In this document: positions 20,629 through 30,176 of the stretch, in pieces | Position numbering within the stretch: the first letter of the stretch is position 1 | Layout of the letters: each line of letters begins with the position of its first letter | DNA from: Polaromonas sp. YR568 | GTDB lineage: Bacteria; Pseudomonadota; Gammaproteobacteria; Burkholderiales; Burkholderiaceae_C | Direction: 5' to 3' | Length of the DNA: 64,000 bases | Assembly (NCBI RefSeq): GCF_900116715.1 | Contig: NZ_FPBM01000006.1 | Coordinates: 124,001-188,000 of the forward strand | The notes under the pieces: model-generated | Database searches by the model: none | The model's input: only the letters and a program-made list of their open reading frames with translations | Told to the model about the DNA's origin: nothing | Translations under genes and position numbers: made by a program

Positions 20629-22149
20629 ATGTGCGGGATAGTCGGCGTCGTCAGCAAAGCCCCGGTTAACCAGCTGATCTATGACGGCCTGCTGCTGCTG
20701 CAGCATCGCGGCCAGGATGCCGCTGGCATCGTCACGCAGCAGGGGCGCAAGTTTTACATGCACAAGGCCAAGGGCATGGTGCGTGACGTGTTCCGCACCC
20801 GCAACATGCGTGCGCTGCCGGGCACAGTGGGCCTGGGCCAGGTGCGCTACCCCACGGCCGGCAATGCCTACAGCGAAGATGAAGCCCAGCCGTTTTACGT
20901 CAACGCGCCCTTCGGCCTGGTGCTGTCGCACAACGGCAACCTGACCAATGCTGCCGAGCTCAAGGCAGAGCTCTTCAACACCGACCACCGCCACATCAAC
21001 ACCGACAGCGACTCCGAAGTGCTGCTCAACGTGCTGGCCCACGAGCTGGAAAAAACCACGCGCGGCCTGCCGCTCAAGCCGATTGACGTGTTTGCCGCCG
21101 TGCGCGGCGTGCATAAGCGTGTGAAGGGCTCTTACGCCGTCGTCGCGCTCATCGCCGGCCACGGCCTGCTGGCTTTTCGTGACCCCTTCGGCATCCGCCC
21201 GCTGTGCATAGGCCGCGGCGAGAATGAAAACGGCACCACCGTCATGGTGGCCAGCGAGTCTGTGGCGCTGGAAGGCACCTCGCACCAGTTTGAGCGCGAC
21301 ATCGCCCCGGGCGAAGCCGTCTATGTGGACCTGGAAGGTGTGGTGCACGCCGAGCAGTGCGCGCCCAATGCCAAGCTCAATCCCTGCATCTTCGAATTTG
21401 TCTACCTGGCCCGTCCCGACTCGGTACTGGACGGCATTTCGGTCTACCAGGCCCGCCTGAACCTGGGCGAAACGCTGGCCAAGCGCGTGGTCTCCACCGT
21501 GCCACCCAGCGAGATCGACGTGATCATCCCCATTCCCGAATCCAGCCGCCCCAGCGCCACGCAACTGGCGCACCTGCTGGGCATTCCCTACCGCGAGGGT
21601 TTCGTCAAGAACCGCTACGTGGGCCGCACCTTCATCATGCCGGGGCAGGGCGTGCGCAAGAAGTCAGTGCGCCAGAAGCTCAACGTCATCGGCAGCGAGT
21701 TCAAAGGCCGCAATGTGCTGCTGGTCGACGACTCCATCGTGCGCGGCACTACCAGCCGCGAGATCGTGCAGATGGCGCGTGACGCCGGTGCGCGCAAGGT
21801 CTACCTTGCCAGCGCCGCGCCGCCTGTGCGTTATCCCAACGTCTACGGCATCGACATGCCCACACCGGACGAACTGGTGGCCCATGGCCGCACGGTTGAG
21901 GAAATCCGCGAAGTGATTGGCTGCGACGCGTTGATCTACCAGGACGTGGACGGCATGAAACGCGCCGTCGGCAAGCTCAACGGCAAGCTTGACGGCTTTG
22001 ATGCCTCCTGCTTTGACGGTGTTTACATCACGGGTGACGTGACGGCCGAAACCATCGCCGCGATGAACTCCCAGCGCGCCGACGCCCCCGGCGAAGAGGG
22101 CGACGTGGACGTCTCCCGCCTGGCGCTGCCCAACCCGCAAGAAGCCTGA
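20629..22149 (+). CDS. purF: Amidophosphoribosyltransferase
   Basis: This enzyme catalyses the first committed step of purine synthesis, converting PRPP and glutamine to phosphoribosylamine. The catalytic N-terminal cysteine is in MCGIVGVV (Cys2, exposed after Met removal). The PRPP-binding motif is VLLVDDSIVRGTT (about 363-375). At 506 residues it is the E. coli type. It sits in the cvpA–purF–metZ run, with metZ starting 4 bases after its stop. Confidence 0.97.
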   Translation: MCGIVGVVSKAPVNQLIYDGLLLLQHRGQDAAGIVTQQGRKFYMHKAKGMVRDVFRTRNMRALPGTVGLGQVRYPTAGNAYSEDEAQPFYVNAPFGLVLSHNGNLTNAAELKAELFNTDHRHINTDSDSEVLLNVLAHELEKTTRGLPLKPIDVFAAVRGVHKRVKGSYAVVALIAGHGLLAFRDPFGIRPLCIGRGENENGTTVMVASESVALEGTSHQFERDIAPGEAVYVDLEGVVHAEQCAPNAKLNPCIFEFVYLARPDSVLDGISVYQARLNLGETLAKRVVSTVPPSEIDVIIPIPESSRPSATQLAHLLGIPYREGFVKNRYVGRTFIMPGQGVRKKSVRQKLNVIGSEFKGRNVLLVDDSIVRGTTSREIVQMARDAGARKVYLASAAPPVRYPNVYGIDMPTPDELVAHGRTVEEIREVIGCDALIYQDVDGMKRAVGKLNGKLDGFDASCFDGVYITGDVTAETIAAMNSQRADAPGEEGDVDVSRLALPNPQEA

Positions 22150-22153
22150 GCCC

Positions 22154-23368
22154 ATGACAAAAAGACAACTGCCCGGCAACCTGCACCGCGATACGCTGGC
22201 CGTTCGTGTGGCGCTGGAGCCCAGCCAGCACGGCGAAAACTCCGAAGCGCTGTACCTGACCAGTGGTTTTGTGCAGCCGGATGCCGAGACCTCGGCGCGG
22301 CGCTTTGCCGACCCGACAGAGGGTTACACCTACGCCCGTACCTCCAACCCCACAGTCACCAGCTTTGAACGCCGCCTCGCCGCCATGGAAGGTACCGAAG
22401 CCGCCATAGGCGCATCGACCGGCATGGGCGCCATCCTGATGATGTGCATGGGCTTGCTGAAGTCCGGCGACCACGTGATCTGCTCGCGCTCAATGTTCGG
22501 CTCGACGATTGCGTTGATCGGCCGCGAGTTCGGCAAGTTTGGCGTTGAAACGACTTTTGTGTCGCAAACCGATGTGGCTGAATGGAAAGCCGCGCTGCGC
22601 CCGACCACCAAGCTGCTGTTTGCCGAAACACCGACCAATCCGCTGACCGAGGTGTGTGACATCGCCGCCTTGGCTGATCTGGCGCACAGCGTCGGCGCAT
22701 TGCTCGCGGTGGACAACTGCTTTTGCTCGCCGGCCCTGCAGCGGCCGGTGGAGTTCGGCGCCGACCTCATCATGCATTCGGGCACCAAGTACCTGGACGG
22801 CCAGGGCCGCGTGATGGCGGGTGCGCTCTGCGGCCCCTCCAAATTGATCGTCGACGTGTTCGGCCCCATCGTGCGTACCGCCGGCATGACGCTTGCGCCC
22901 TTCAATGCCTGGGTCGTGCTCAAGGGCCTGGAGACGCTGAACATCCGCATGCAGGCCCAGAGCGCCAACGCCCTTGCCGTGGCCAAGTGGCTTGAAACGC
23001 AGCCTGCGGTGTCGCGTGTTTATTACCCCGGCCTTCCGTCGCACCCGCAGCACGAGCTGGCCATGCGCCAGCAGTCGGGGCTGGGCGGCGCGGTGTTGTC
23101 GTTTGATGTGCGCGGCGCCACGCCGGAAGCGGCGCGCGCCAACGCTTTCAAGGTGATTAACAGTACGCAGGTGCTGAGCATTGCGACCAACCTGGGCGAC
23201 ACTAAAACCATCATCAGCCACTCGGCCACCACCTCGCACGGGCGCCTCAGTGAAGAGCAGCGCCAGGCTGCCGGTATAGGCCAGAGCCTGGTTCGCCTGG
23301 CCGTCGGGCTGGACCACGTGGACGACATCAAGGCCGATCTGTGCCGCGGCCTGAGCCTCATCGCATGA
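22154..23368 (+). CDS. metZ: O-succinylhomoserine sulfhydrylase
   Basis: A PLP enzyme of the Cys/Met-metabolism family, 404 residues, that makes homocysteine directly from O-succinylhomoserine and sulfide. The PLP lysine is in [16 protein letters not shown], and the family blocks [23 protein letters not shown] and AETPTNPL are present. The neighbourhood (downstream of purF) is typical for MetZ in betaproteobacteria. Its TGA overlaps the gltX ATG. Confidence 0.93.
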   Translation: MTKRQLPGNLHRDTLAVRVALEPSQHGENSEALYLTSGFVQPDAETSARRFADPTEGYTYARTSNPTVTSFERRLAAMEGTEAAIGASTGMGAILMMCMGLLKSGDHVICSRSMFGSTIALIGREFGKFGVETTFVSQTDVAEWKAALRPTTKLLFAETPTNPLTEVCDIAALADLAHSVGALLAVDNCFCSPALQRPVEFGADLIMHSGTKYLDGQGRVMAGALCGPSKLIVDVFGPIVRTAGMTLAPFNAWVVLKGLETLNIRMQAQSANALAVAKWLETQPAVSRVYYPGLPSHPQHELAMRQQSGLGGAVLSFDVRGATPEAARANAFKVINSTQVLSIATNLGDTKTIISHSATTSHGRLSEEQRQAAGIGQSLVRLAVGLDHVDDIKADLCRGLSLIA

Positions 23369-24771
23369 CTGCAGTAATGACCCAAAAAACAAGAACCCGT
23401 TTTGCCCCTTCACCGACCGGATTTATCCACCTCGGCAACATCCGCTCGGCGCTATATCCCTGGGCGTTTGCCCGCGCCACCGGCGGCGATTTCATCCTGC
23501 GCATTGAAGACACCGATGTCGAGCGCTCCAGCCAGGAAGCCGTAGACGTCATCATCGAAGGCATGCGCTGGCTGGGCCTGAACCATGACGAAGGCCCGTT
23601 CTTCCAGATGCAGCGCATGGACCGCTACAAGGCCATGCTCGCGCAGATGCAAAAAGATGGCCTGGTCTATCCCTGCTACATGAGCGTGGCCGAGCTCGAC
23701 GCCCTGCGCGAAAAGCAGATGGCCGCCAAAGAAAAACCACGCTATGACGGCACCTGGCGCCCCGCGCCGGGCAAGACCCTGCCGCCCGTGCCCGAAGGCG
23801 TGCAGCCCGTGCTGCGCTTCATGAATCCGCAAGGCGGCAGCGTGGTGTGGGACGACAAGGTCAAGGGCCGCATCGAGATCAGCAACGACGAACTCGACGA
23901 CCTGGTGATCGCCCGGCCCGACGGTACGCCGACCTATAACTTCTGCGTGGTGGTCGACGACATCGACATGGGCATGACCCACGTGATCCGCGGCGACGAC
24001 CATGTGAACAACACGCCGCGCCAGATCAACATCTTCAAGGCCCTGGGCAAAGAGCCGCCGGTGTACGCCCACCTGCCGACCGTGCTCAATGAGCAGGGCG
24101 AAAAGCTCAGCAAACGCAATGGCGCCAAGCCGGTGACGCAGTACGCCGCCGAGGGCTATCTGCCCGATGCCATGGTCAACTACCTGGCCCGCTTGGGCTG
24201 GAGCCACGGCGACGACGAAATCTTCAGCCGCGAGCAGTTCATTGGCTGGTTCAACCTTGACCACCTGGGCAAGAGCGCCGCGCAGTTTGACGAAGCCAAG
24301 CTGCGCTGGGTCAACGCCCAGCACCTGAAGGCCATGGCTGATGACAAGCTCGCAGAAGTGGTTGCCCCGTTTTTGCAAGCGCAGGGCGTGACGGGCCTGG
24401 ATGCCGCGCGCATTGTGCGTGGTTGCGGCCTGTTCAAGGATCGCTGCAGCACGCTGGTCGAACTGGCCGGCTGGCTCAAGCTGCTGGTGACCGGCGGCGA
24501 GCCCAGTGCGCAAGACATGGCGACGCATGTCACCGATGCCGTGCGCCCCGCTATCGCCAAACTCGCAGAGGCACTGGGCGGCGCCGAGTGGAGCAAAGCC
24601 GCGATTTCTGCTGCCATCAAGCAGGTATTGACCGACACGGGCCTGAAGATGCCGCAACTGGCCATGCCGGTGCGTGTACTGGTTATGGGCACCCCGCAAA
24701 CCCCCTCACTCGACGCGATTCTGGAGCTGATGAAACGCGAAGATGTGGTCGCCCGGCTCAAGCTTGTTTGA
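23365..24771 (+). CDS. gltX: Glutamyl-tRNA synthetase
   Basis: This class I synthetase charges tRNA-Glu. The HIGH-type motif appears as [18 protein letters not shown] and the KMSKS-type loop as [13 protein letters not shown]. The start ATG at 23365 overlaps the metZ stop (ATGA), implying translational coupling. Frames starting further upstream lie inside metZ. A tRNA-Glu gene lies 230 bases downstream. About 468 residues, normal length. Confidence 0.96.
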   Translation: MTAVMTQKTRTRFAPSPTGFIHLGNIRSALYPWAFARATGGDFILRIEDTDVERSSQEAVDVIIEGMRWLGLNHDEGPFFQMQRMDRYKAMLAQMQKDGLVYPCYMSVAELDALREKQMAAKEKPRYDGTWRPAPGKTLPPVPEGVQPVLRFMNPQGGSVVWDDKVKGRIEISNDELDDLVIARPDGTPTYNFCVVVDDIDMGMTHVIRGDDHVNNTPRQINIFKALGKEPPVYAHLPTVLNEQGEKLSKRNGAKPVTQYAAEGYLPDAMVNYLARLGWSHGDDEIFSREQFIGWFNLDHLGKSAAQFDEAKLRWVNAQHLKAMADDKLAEVVAPFLQAQGVTGLDAARIVRGCGLFKDRCSTLVELAGWLKLLVTGGEPSAQDMATHVTDAVRPAIAKLAEALGGAEWSKAAISAAIKQVLTDTGLKMPQLAMPVRVLVMGTPQTPSLDAILELMKREDVVARLKLV

Positions 24772-24775
24772 GGAT

Positions 24776-24805
24776 TTGAAAAAGGGCGAATTTTCGGGCT
24801 ATAAT
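24776..24805 (+). promoter_or_regulatory. Sigma-70 promoter for the tRNA cluster
   Basis: A TTGAAA -35 box (24776-24781), an 18-base spacer and a perfect TATAAT -10 box (24800-24805) stand about 35 bases before tRNA-Ala, right after the gltX stop. Confidence 0.8.
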
Positions 24806-24845
24806 TCAAGGCTCGACAATTGCAGGGAAACCTCAATGACTTGAC

Positions 24846-24921
<76 letters not shown>

Positions 24922-24997
24922 AAAGTCAGTCGTGAAGAATTTGAAGTTTTGTGGGTCCGTGTGAAAGCAGGGGCCCATCCGGAAGTTCCAAGGTTTT

Positions 24998-25073
24998 GAC
25001 CCCATCGTCTAGAGGCCTAGGACATCACCCTTTCACGGTGAGTACCGGGGTTCGAATCCCCGTGGGGTCGCCA
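24998..25073 (+). tRNA. tRNA-Glu (anticodon TTC)
   Basis: A 76-base tRNA with acceptor stem GACCCCA/TGGGGTC and encoded CCA. The anticodon loop CTTTCAC sits between TCACC and GGTGA, giving TTC. It lies near gltX, which encodes its synthetase. Confidence 0.97.
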
Positions 25074-25176
25074 GCATTCATCACGCCCAGTGCGTGATGC
25101 CCAAGGCGCAAGTTGACAACCGCCGGCCCGCAAGGGTCAGCGACTTGGCTCGAAAGAGCGAATGTTGTCACTACCA

Positions 25177-25253
25177 GGAGTGGTAGTTCAGTTGGTTAGA
25201 ATACCGGCCTGTCACGCCGGGGGTCGCGGGTTCGAGTCCCGTCCACTCCGCCA
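25177..25253 (+). tRNA. tRNA-Asp (anticodon GTC)
   Basis: A 77-base tRNA with acceptor stem GGAGTGG/CCACTCC and encoded CCA. The loop CTGTCAC between CCGGC and GCCGG gives anticodon GTC. It is the last of the three tRNAs before a strong terminator. Confidence 0.97.
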
Positions 25254-25258
25254 AATCC

Positions 25259-25300
25259 GAAAGGGCTTGCAAGTTTTCTTGCAGGCCCTTTTTCTTTTTT
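25259..25300 (+). terminator. Rho-independent terminator of the tRNA cluster
   Basis: A 13-bp stem (AAGGGCTTGCAAG/CTTGCAGGCCCTT, one G·U pair) with a TTTT loop is followed by a long T-rich tract. It ends the gltX/tRNA transcript. Confidence 0.92.
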
Positions 25301-25326
25301 GGCTCCTACGCCTCAGCCCCTTTGCT

Positions 25327-25346
25327 TTTTGTATTCCTCTGTATCC
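25327..25346 (+). promoter_or_regulatory. GTAT-N6-GTATCC direct repeat upstream of the exported thioredoxin-like gene
   Basis: TTTTGTAT, six bases, then GTATCC puts two GTAT half-sites exactly 10 bp apart (25331 and 25341). The same arrangement is found on the minus strand upstream of the DipZ-like gene (33806-33787). Direct repeats of this spacing suit a dimeric OmpR-family regulator, and such a regulator is encoded at 26102. That link is inference. The remaining bases from 25347 to 25518 hold no gene that I can support. Confidence 0.4.
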
Positions 25347-25518
25347 GTGCGTCTGCGTGATACCCCGGATTACGCATCGGCCGTTGCAGGACACACGGGC
25401 GATACCCGGCCGTCTTCCAATACGTCCATCAGGTTCTCTGGCTCCCGTGCCATTTCCTGTATCCCGGCGGTCCGTGTCTTTGCATGCCGCTGCGTATTCA
25501 TCTTCTGAAGGACTGACC

Positions 25519-26040
25519 ATGACCTCTCGCCGTCAATTTGTGGCCGCAGCCGCCGCAGCATGTGCAACGCCTTATGCTTCGGCATTCTTCTCGACGGGCC
25601 GCGCGCCCTCTGTGGCGCCGGAGTTCACAGGCATTGACCAGTGGCTGAACTCCGCAGCCCTGCGCATGGCCGACCAGCAGGGCAAGGTGGTGTTGATTGA
25701 TTTCTGGACCTACACCTGCATCAACTGCCTGAACCACCTGCCGGCGGTGAAGTCCTGGCATGAAAAGTACAAAGACAAGGGCCTGGTCACGGTTGGCGTT
25801 CACACGCCTGAATTCGCCTACGAGAAGTCGACCAAAAACGTGCAGTCGGCGATCGAGCGCCTGGGCATCAAGCACGCGGTGGCCCAGGACAACAGCTACG
25901 CGACGTGGCGCGCCTTTAACAACAACTACTGGCCGGCGATCTATCTGATCGATAAAAAGGGCGTGGTCGTCTACAGCCACTTCGGCGAGGGGCGTTACCA
26001 GGAAACCGAAAAAACCATCCAGGCTTTGCTGGCCCAGTAA
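25519..26040 (+). CDS. Tat-exported thioredoxin-like protein (DipZ-type redoxin module)
   Basis: This 173-residue protein starts MTSRRQFV followed by an alanine-rich hydrophobic stretch, fitting a Tat signal (SRRxF). The redoxin domain has the catalytic CxxC in WTYTCINCLNHLP (Cys67, Cys70) and the later VGVHTPEFAYEK and NNNYWPAIYLID (with the cis-Pro loop). It closely resembles the thioredoxin module of the DipZ-like protein encoded at 31879-33663. A longer in-frame reading back through tRNA-Asp is spurious. The response regulator gene follows 61 bases downstream. It likely acts as a periplasmic thiol reductase. Confidence 0.88.
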   Translation: MTSRRQFVAAAAAACATPYASAFFSTGRAPSVAPEFTGIDQWLNSAALRMADQQGKVVLIDFWTYTCINCLNHLPAVKSWHEKYKDKGLVTVGVHTPEFAYEKSTKNVQSAIERLGIKHAVAQDNSYATWRAFNNNYWPAIYLIDKKGVVVYSHFGEGRYQETEKTIQALLAQ

Positions 26041-26101
26041 GGCAGCTTTGCCATAGCCGAAGCGCAAAATGCCGGAATCACGCGTTTTCCAGGACCCTTC
26101 C

Positions 26102-26839
26102 ATGCAGCCAGACCACATCCTTATCGTCGACGACGACCGCGAAATCCGCGAGCTGCTGGGCAGCTACCTGGAGAAGAACGGCCTGCGCGTGACCAAGGTG
26201 GAATCCGGCCGCCACATGCGCGCGGCCCTGGAGAACGTCGCCGTCGACCTGATCGTGCTCGACCTGATGCTGCCCGGCGAGGACGGTCTGACCCTGTGCA
26301 GGGATTTGCGTGCCGGCAAGTTCAAGGCCATTCCCATCCTGATGCTCACCGCGCGCAACGAAGAAGCAGACCGCATCCTTGGCCTGGAAATGGGCGCCGA
26401 CGACTACCTGGCCAAGCCTTTTGCAGCGCGCGAGCTGCTGGCGCGCATCCGCTCGGTGCTGCGCCGCACACGCATGCTGCCGCCTAATCTGCAGGTGGAA
26501 GAGCCCTCGAACCTGATCTCCTTCGGCGACTGGCAGCTCGACACCACCGGGCGCCATCTGGTGGACGCCAGCGGCACACTGGTGCCCCTGAGCGGCGCCG
26601 AATACCGCCTGCTGCGCGTCTTTCTGGACCACCCGCAGCGTGTCCTCAACCGCGACCAGCTGCTCAACCTCACGCAAGGACGCGATGCCGAGCTTTTCGA
26701 GCGCTCCATCGACCTGCTGGTAAGCCGCCTGCGCCAGCGCCTGCAGGACGAAGCGCGCGAGCCGCGTTACATCAAGACAGTCCGCAGCGAAGGCTATGTG
26801 TTCTCAGTCGCGGTGCAGGCCCGGCCGGAGGCCGCATGA
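26102..26839 (+). CDS. OmpR-family response regulator
   Basis: The 245-residue protein has a receiver domain with the acidic pocket DDD (near residues 9-11), phospho-acceptor Asp in LIVLDLMLPGEDG and Lys in DDYLAKPFAARELLARI. A C-terminal winged-helix domain with LSGAEYRLLRVFLDHP and VSRLRQRLQDEAREPRYIKTV follows. The ATG at 26102 (MQPDHILIVDDD) is chosen over 26069. It overlaps the kinase gene by 4 bases (ATGA). The sensed signal is unknown; the flanking redox genes suggest an envelope thiol or oxidant stress. Confidence 0.95.
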   Translation: MQPDHILIVDDDREIRELLGSYLEKNGLRVTKVESGRHMRAALENVAVDLIVLDLMLPGEDGLTLCRDLRAGKFKAIPILMLTARNEEADRILGLEMGADDYLAKPFAARELLARIRSVLRRTRMLPPNLQVEEPSNLISFGDWQLDTTGRHLVDASGTLVPLSGAEYRLLRVFLDHPQRVLNRDQLLNLTQGRDAELFERSIDLLVSRLRQRLQDEAREPRYIKTVRSEGYVFSVAVQARPEAA

Positions 26840-28173
26840 CCGTGCAATCGCAAGCCTGGCTGCACTGGCCGAGAAGCCTTTTTGCGCGCCTCATGTTGAT
26901 CCTGTTGCTCGGCATCCTGGCCGCCCAGGCCATGTCGTATTTGCTGGTGATGTACGAGCGGGGCCTGGTGGGCCGCGACCTGATGCTGGACAACCTGGAG
27001 AAAGACATCACCAGCTCCGTCGCCATCCTGGACAGGGTGCCGGCGGCCGAACGCGCCACCTGGCTGCCCTTGATTGATCGCAAGAACTACCGCTACCAGC
27101 TGGACGGGGGCATCACGGAGCAGGGCGCAGACAATGAGATCGCCGAGCGGGTCAGCGCCTCCATCGCCAATGCGGTGGACAAGCGCTACAACGTGACAGT
27201 CAATGCGATTCCCGGTGACCCGAAACGCGTGCACATTCACCTGCGCCTTAGCGATGGCGCGCCCGTCACCATCAACCTCTGGGCCGCGGCCATGCCGATC
27301 TCGCCGTGGTTGCCTGCGTTGCTGCTGCTGCAACTGTCGCTGCTGGCGGTCTGCGCCTTCTTTGCGGTGCGCATCGCCACGCAGCCCTTGCGGCGGCTCG
27401 CCAATGCGGCCGATGCGCTGGGCCCCGACCTCAAAGGCACAGCATTGCCCGAAAACGGCCCAACCGAAGTCGCGCGCGCTTCCACCGCGTTCAACGCCAT
27501 GCAGCAGCGCATCGCCGGCTACCTGACGGAGCGCACGCAAATCCTGGCCGCCATCTCGCACGACCTGCAGACGCCCATCACGCGCATGCGGTTGCGCACC
27601 GATTTGATGGATGACGAAGAGCAGCGCGGCAAGCTGCAGCACGACCTGGACGAGATGGTGGCGCTGGTGCGCGAGGCATTGACCTATGCGCGCAGCCTGC
27701 ACGGCGCCGACGAAAACCCGCGCCGGGTGGACCTCGATGCCCTGCTGGATACCTTGCGCTGCGACTACGAGGATGCTGGCAAACCTGTGCGCGTGAGCGG
27801 GCAGGTCGGCCAGCCGGTGATGAGCCGGCCGCTGGCGATGCGGCGCATCCTGACCAACCTGAGCGACAACGCGCTCAAGTTTGGGCAAGAGGTCGAGCTG
27901 ACGGTGCAGGTCAATCCGCCGGGCGAGATCGAGATCTGCGTGCTGGACCGCGGGCCCGGCATTCCTGAATCCGAACTGCAGGCGGTGCTGCAACCTTTCT
28001 ACCGCGTAGAGAACTCCAGAAACCGCGAGACAGGCGGCACCGGCCTGGGCCTGGCCATCGCGCAGCAACTGGCGTCATCCATCGGTGCACGGCTCAGCCT
28101 GGCGAACCGGCCCGGCGGCGGGCTGGCCGCGCGGCTGGTGATGCCGTTCTCTTCGGGCCCAGCGCCGGAATAG
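26836..28173 (+). CDS. EnvZ-like sensor histidine kinase
   Basis: A 445-residue inner-membrane kinase. One membrane segment is near 15-35, followed by a periplasmic domain of about 120 residues, a second membrane segment near 157-177 and a HAMP linker. The HisKA box is AAISHDLQTPITRMRL (phospho-His), and the ATPase motifs are NLSDNALKFG (N box), DRGPGIPESE and GGTGLGLAIAQ. It is translationally coupled to the response regulator. The periplasmic part has no conserved cysteines that would mark a thiol sensor. Confidence 0.95.
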   Translation: MTVQSQAWLHWPRSLFARLMLILLLGILAAQAMSYLLVMYERGLVGRDLMLDNLEKDITSSVAILDRVPAAERATWLPLIDRKNYRYQLDGGITEQGADNEIAERVSASIANAVDKRYNVTVNAIPGDPKRVHIHLRLSDGAPVTINLWAAAMPISPWLPALLLLQLSLLAVCAFFAVRIATQPLRRLANAADALGPDLKGTALPENGPTEVARASTAFNAMQQRIAGYLTERTQILAAISHDLQTPITRMRLRTDLMDDEEQRGKLQHDLDEMVALVREALTYARSLHGADENPRRVDLDALLDTLRCDYEDAGKPVRVSGQVGQPVMSRPLAMRRILTNLSDNALKFGQEVELTVQVNPPGEIEICVLDRGPGIPESELQAVLQPFYRVENSRNRETGGTGLGLAIAQQLASSIGARLSLANRPGGGLAARLVMPFSSGPAPE

Positions 28174-28329
28174 GCTGCGACAGGCCGCAACACCGGGGCT
28201 GCAGGATGGCCCAAAACGCGGCTTATTCGACATTCCGAACGCTGCCCGCCGCCCTAATCTTCCGAGAGGCCAACCTTGTTGGCCATCACGCTATTTCCTG
28301 CGCTCCATGCGCTCACCAGAAAGCATCAC

Positions 28330-29043
28330 ATGAAGATTGAAAATTCCATCGTATTTATCTCCGGCGCCAATCGCGGCCTGGGCCTGGCCTTTGCGCAAGA
28401 AGCCCTGAAGCGGGGCGCGAAGAAGGTCTATGCGGGCGTGCGAAACCCCACGGCCGACAGCATGCCAGGCATCGTTCAGGTCAAACTCGACGTCACCGAC
28501 GCAGCATCGGTTGCCGCGGCAGCAAAACAATGCGGCGACGTCACCTTGCTGGTCAACAACGCAGGCATTGCGCGCCTGAACAGCAGCGTTCTTGACGCCT
28601 CCATGGTTGATTTCAGCCGCGAGATTTTTGAGACCAACTACTACGGCACCATCCTGCTCAGTCAGGCCTTTGCGCCCGTACTGGCCAAAAACGGCGGTGG
28701 GGCCATCCTCAATGTGCTGTCGGACGCGACCTGGTTCTCTCGCCCCATGCTGGCGTCTTACTCGGCTTCGAAGTCCGCCGTGTGGAGCTTCACCAACGCC
28801 CTGCGTATTGAACTGCGCGGCCAGAACACCTTTGTGCAGGGCCTGCATGTCAGCTTCCTAGATACCGACATGACCAAGGGCTTCGACATGAAGAAGACCA
28901 GCCCGCAGCAGGTGGCCGAGGCCGCTTTCACCGGCATTGAAACCGGCAAGGAAGAAGTGCTTGTCGACAGCTTCACCCGGCAAATGAAGCAGAGCCTCTC
29001 CGGCGAGCAGGCTCTTTACCTGAACCCGCCCGAGATCGCCTGA
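28330..29043 (+). CDS. Short-chain dehydrogenase/reductase
   Basis: A 237-residue Rossmann enzyme with the cofactor motif SGANRGLGLAF (residues 8-18), the NNAG motif in LLVNNAGIARL and the catalytic Tyr-x-x-x-Lys in MLASYSASKSAVWSFTNAL. The start at 28330 (MKIENSIVFISG) is better than the upstream TTG. Cofactor preference and substrate are not determinable. It lies between the two-component pair and the divergently regulated ohr locus, converging with ohrR. Confidence 0.9.
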   Translation: MKIENSIVFISGANRGLGLAFAQEALKRGAKKVYAGVRNPTADSMPGIVQVKLDVTDAASVAAAAKQCGDVTLLVNNAGIARLNSSVLDASMVDFSREIFETNYYGTILLSQAFAPVLAKNGGGAILNVLSDATWFSRPMLASYSASKSAVWSFTNALRIELRGQNTFVQGLHVSFLDTDMTKGFDMKKTSPQQVAEAAFTGIETGKEEVLVDSFTRQMKQSLSGEQALYLNPPEIA

Positions 29044-29071
29044 CGAAGAAGCGCGCGGAAATTCGCGGAAG

Positions 29072-29542
29072 TTACTTCCGCGCCTGTGACGCCTTGATCA
29101 GGTTGTCGCGCAGCGTCGCCACGGCGTTGAGCAGGCGCGGAAACTCTTCCGGCGTCAACCCCGAGGCCTCCGCCAGGTTCATGCCCAGCCCTTTTTCACG
29201 CAGGCGCCTACCGGCATCTGTCAGGCTGACCAGCACCTGGCGCTCATCCACGGAGCCGCGCTGCCTGCTCAGGTAGCCCATGCCCTCCAGCTTTTTCAGG
29301 ATGGGCGTGAGCGTGTTCGATTCGAGAAACAGCTTTTCGCCCAGGCCGCTCACGGTCTGGTTGTCTTGCTCCCACAGCGCGATCACGGTGATGTACTGGG
29401 TGTAGGTGAGTCCCAGCTCTTCCAGAATCGGTTTGTAGGCTTTGCCAAAGGCGAGGTTGGCTGAATAGATCGCAAAGCAGAGGTAGTCGGAGAGCTTGCG
29501 GTCTTGCGGCTCGGCGCTAACAGGCGTGGGAGTGGGGTTCAT
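29072..29542 (-). CDS. ohrR: OhrR, MarR-family organic peroxide sensor/repressor
   Basis: The 156-residue MarR winged-helix protein carries the OhrR signature YLCFAIYSAN with the reactive cysteine at residue 22. It has no other cysteine, so it is of the one-Cys type seen in B. subtilis OhrR. The DNA-binding part includes ESNTLTPILKKLEGMGYLSRQRG and DERQVLVSLT. It is divergent from ohr, with two inverted-repeat operators between them. On oxidation by organic hydroperoxide it should release the ohr promoter. Confidence 0.93.
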   Translation of the reverse strand: MNPTPTPVSAEPQDRKLSDYLCFAIYSANLAFGKAYKPILEELGLTYTQYITVIALWEQDNQTVSGLGEKLFLESNTLTPILKKLEGMGYLSRQRGSVDERQVLVSLTDAGRRLREKGLGMNLAEASGLTPEEFPRLLNAVATLRDNLIKASQARK

Positions 29543-29593
29543 AACGATGTCCTGGTGGCCATGGTGACGTCCATATGGCTTTAATTATATCGT

Positions 29594-29671
29594 ATGCGAT
29601 TTGATCGCAAGCGTTGACATTTGGGTTTTTGGCGGTATTATTAATCGCATCCGATCTATTCGGATGCGATT
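29594..29671. promoter_or_regulatory. ohr promoter flanked by two OhrR-type operators
   Basis: A strong sigma-70 promoter reads TTGACA (29614-29619), 16 bases, TATTAT (29636-29641) toward ohr. Just downstream is a perfect 12-bp inverted repeat AATCGCATCCGA/TCGGATGCGATT with a 5-base spacer (29643-29671). Just upstream of the -35 box is a shorter repeat TGCGAT/ATCGCA (29595-29609). Both share the ATGCGATTT half-site. The layout fits repression of ohr and autoregulation of ohrR. Confidence 0.8.
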
Positions 29672-29708
29672 TAAAACCACTCAATACCCATTTCGACAAG
29701 GAATCACC

Positions 29709-30128
29709 ATGACGCAGATCGAAAAAGTGCTCTACACCGGCAAAACCCACACCAGCTCCGGCGGCCGTGACGGCGAATCCCGCAGCTCCGACGGCCGGCT
29801 GGACATCAAGCTGTCGCGCCCCGGCAGCGCCGGCAACGGCACCAACCCCGAGCAACTGTTTGCCGCCGGCTGGTCAGCCTGCTTTATCGGCGCCATGGGC
29901 CGCGCTGCGGCCAGCCAGAAGATCACTTTGCCGGCCGACCTGTCGGTGGATGCCGAAGTCGACCTGGGCAGCACCGGTGACGCCTTCTTCCTGCAAGCCC
30001 GCCTGAACGTCAGCCTGCCCGGCATGGACCGTGAAGCAGCCCGCAAGATCACCGACGCCGCCCACCAGATCTGCCCGTACTCCAAAGCCACGCGCGGCAA
30101 CATCGGCGTCGAAATCAACCTGGTCTGA
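29709..30128 (+). CDS. ohr: Organic hydroperoxide resistance protein Ohr (copy 1)
   Basis: A 139-residue OsmC/Ohr-family thiol peroxidase that reduces organic and fatty-acid hydroperoxides. The two catalytic cysteines are in GWSACFIGAM (Cys58) and ICPYSKATRGN (Cys122). The start at 29709 has a GGA ribosome-binding site 8 bases upstream; a longer frame runs into the operator. It is followed 48 bases downstream by a secreted hydrolase gene, probably on the same transcript. Confidence 0.96.
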   Translation: MTQIEKVLYTGKTHTSSGGRDGESRSSDGRLDIKLSRPGSAGNGTNPEQLFAAGWSACFIGAMGRAAASQKITLPADLSVDAEVDLGSTGDAFFLQARLNVSLPGMDREAARKITDAAHQICPYSKATRGNIGVEINLV

Positions 30129-30176
30129 CGCTGCTTGCGCCCGGCAAACACCTAACTTTTAAAGAACGTACATCAC

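Noticed and set aside
25162..25518. N-terminal extension of the exported thioredoxin-like protein
   Set aside because: The extension translates tRNA-Asp and its terminator; the Tat signal begins at the ATG at 25519.
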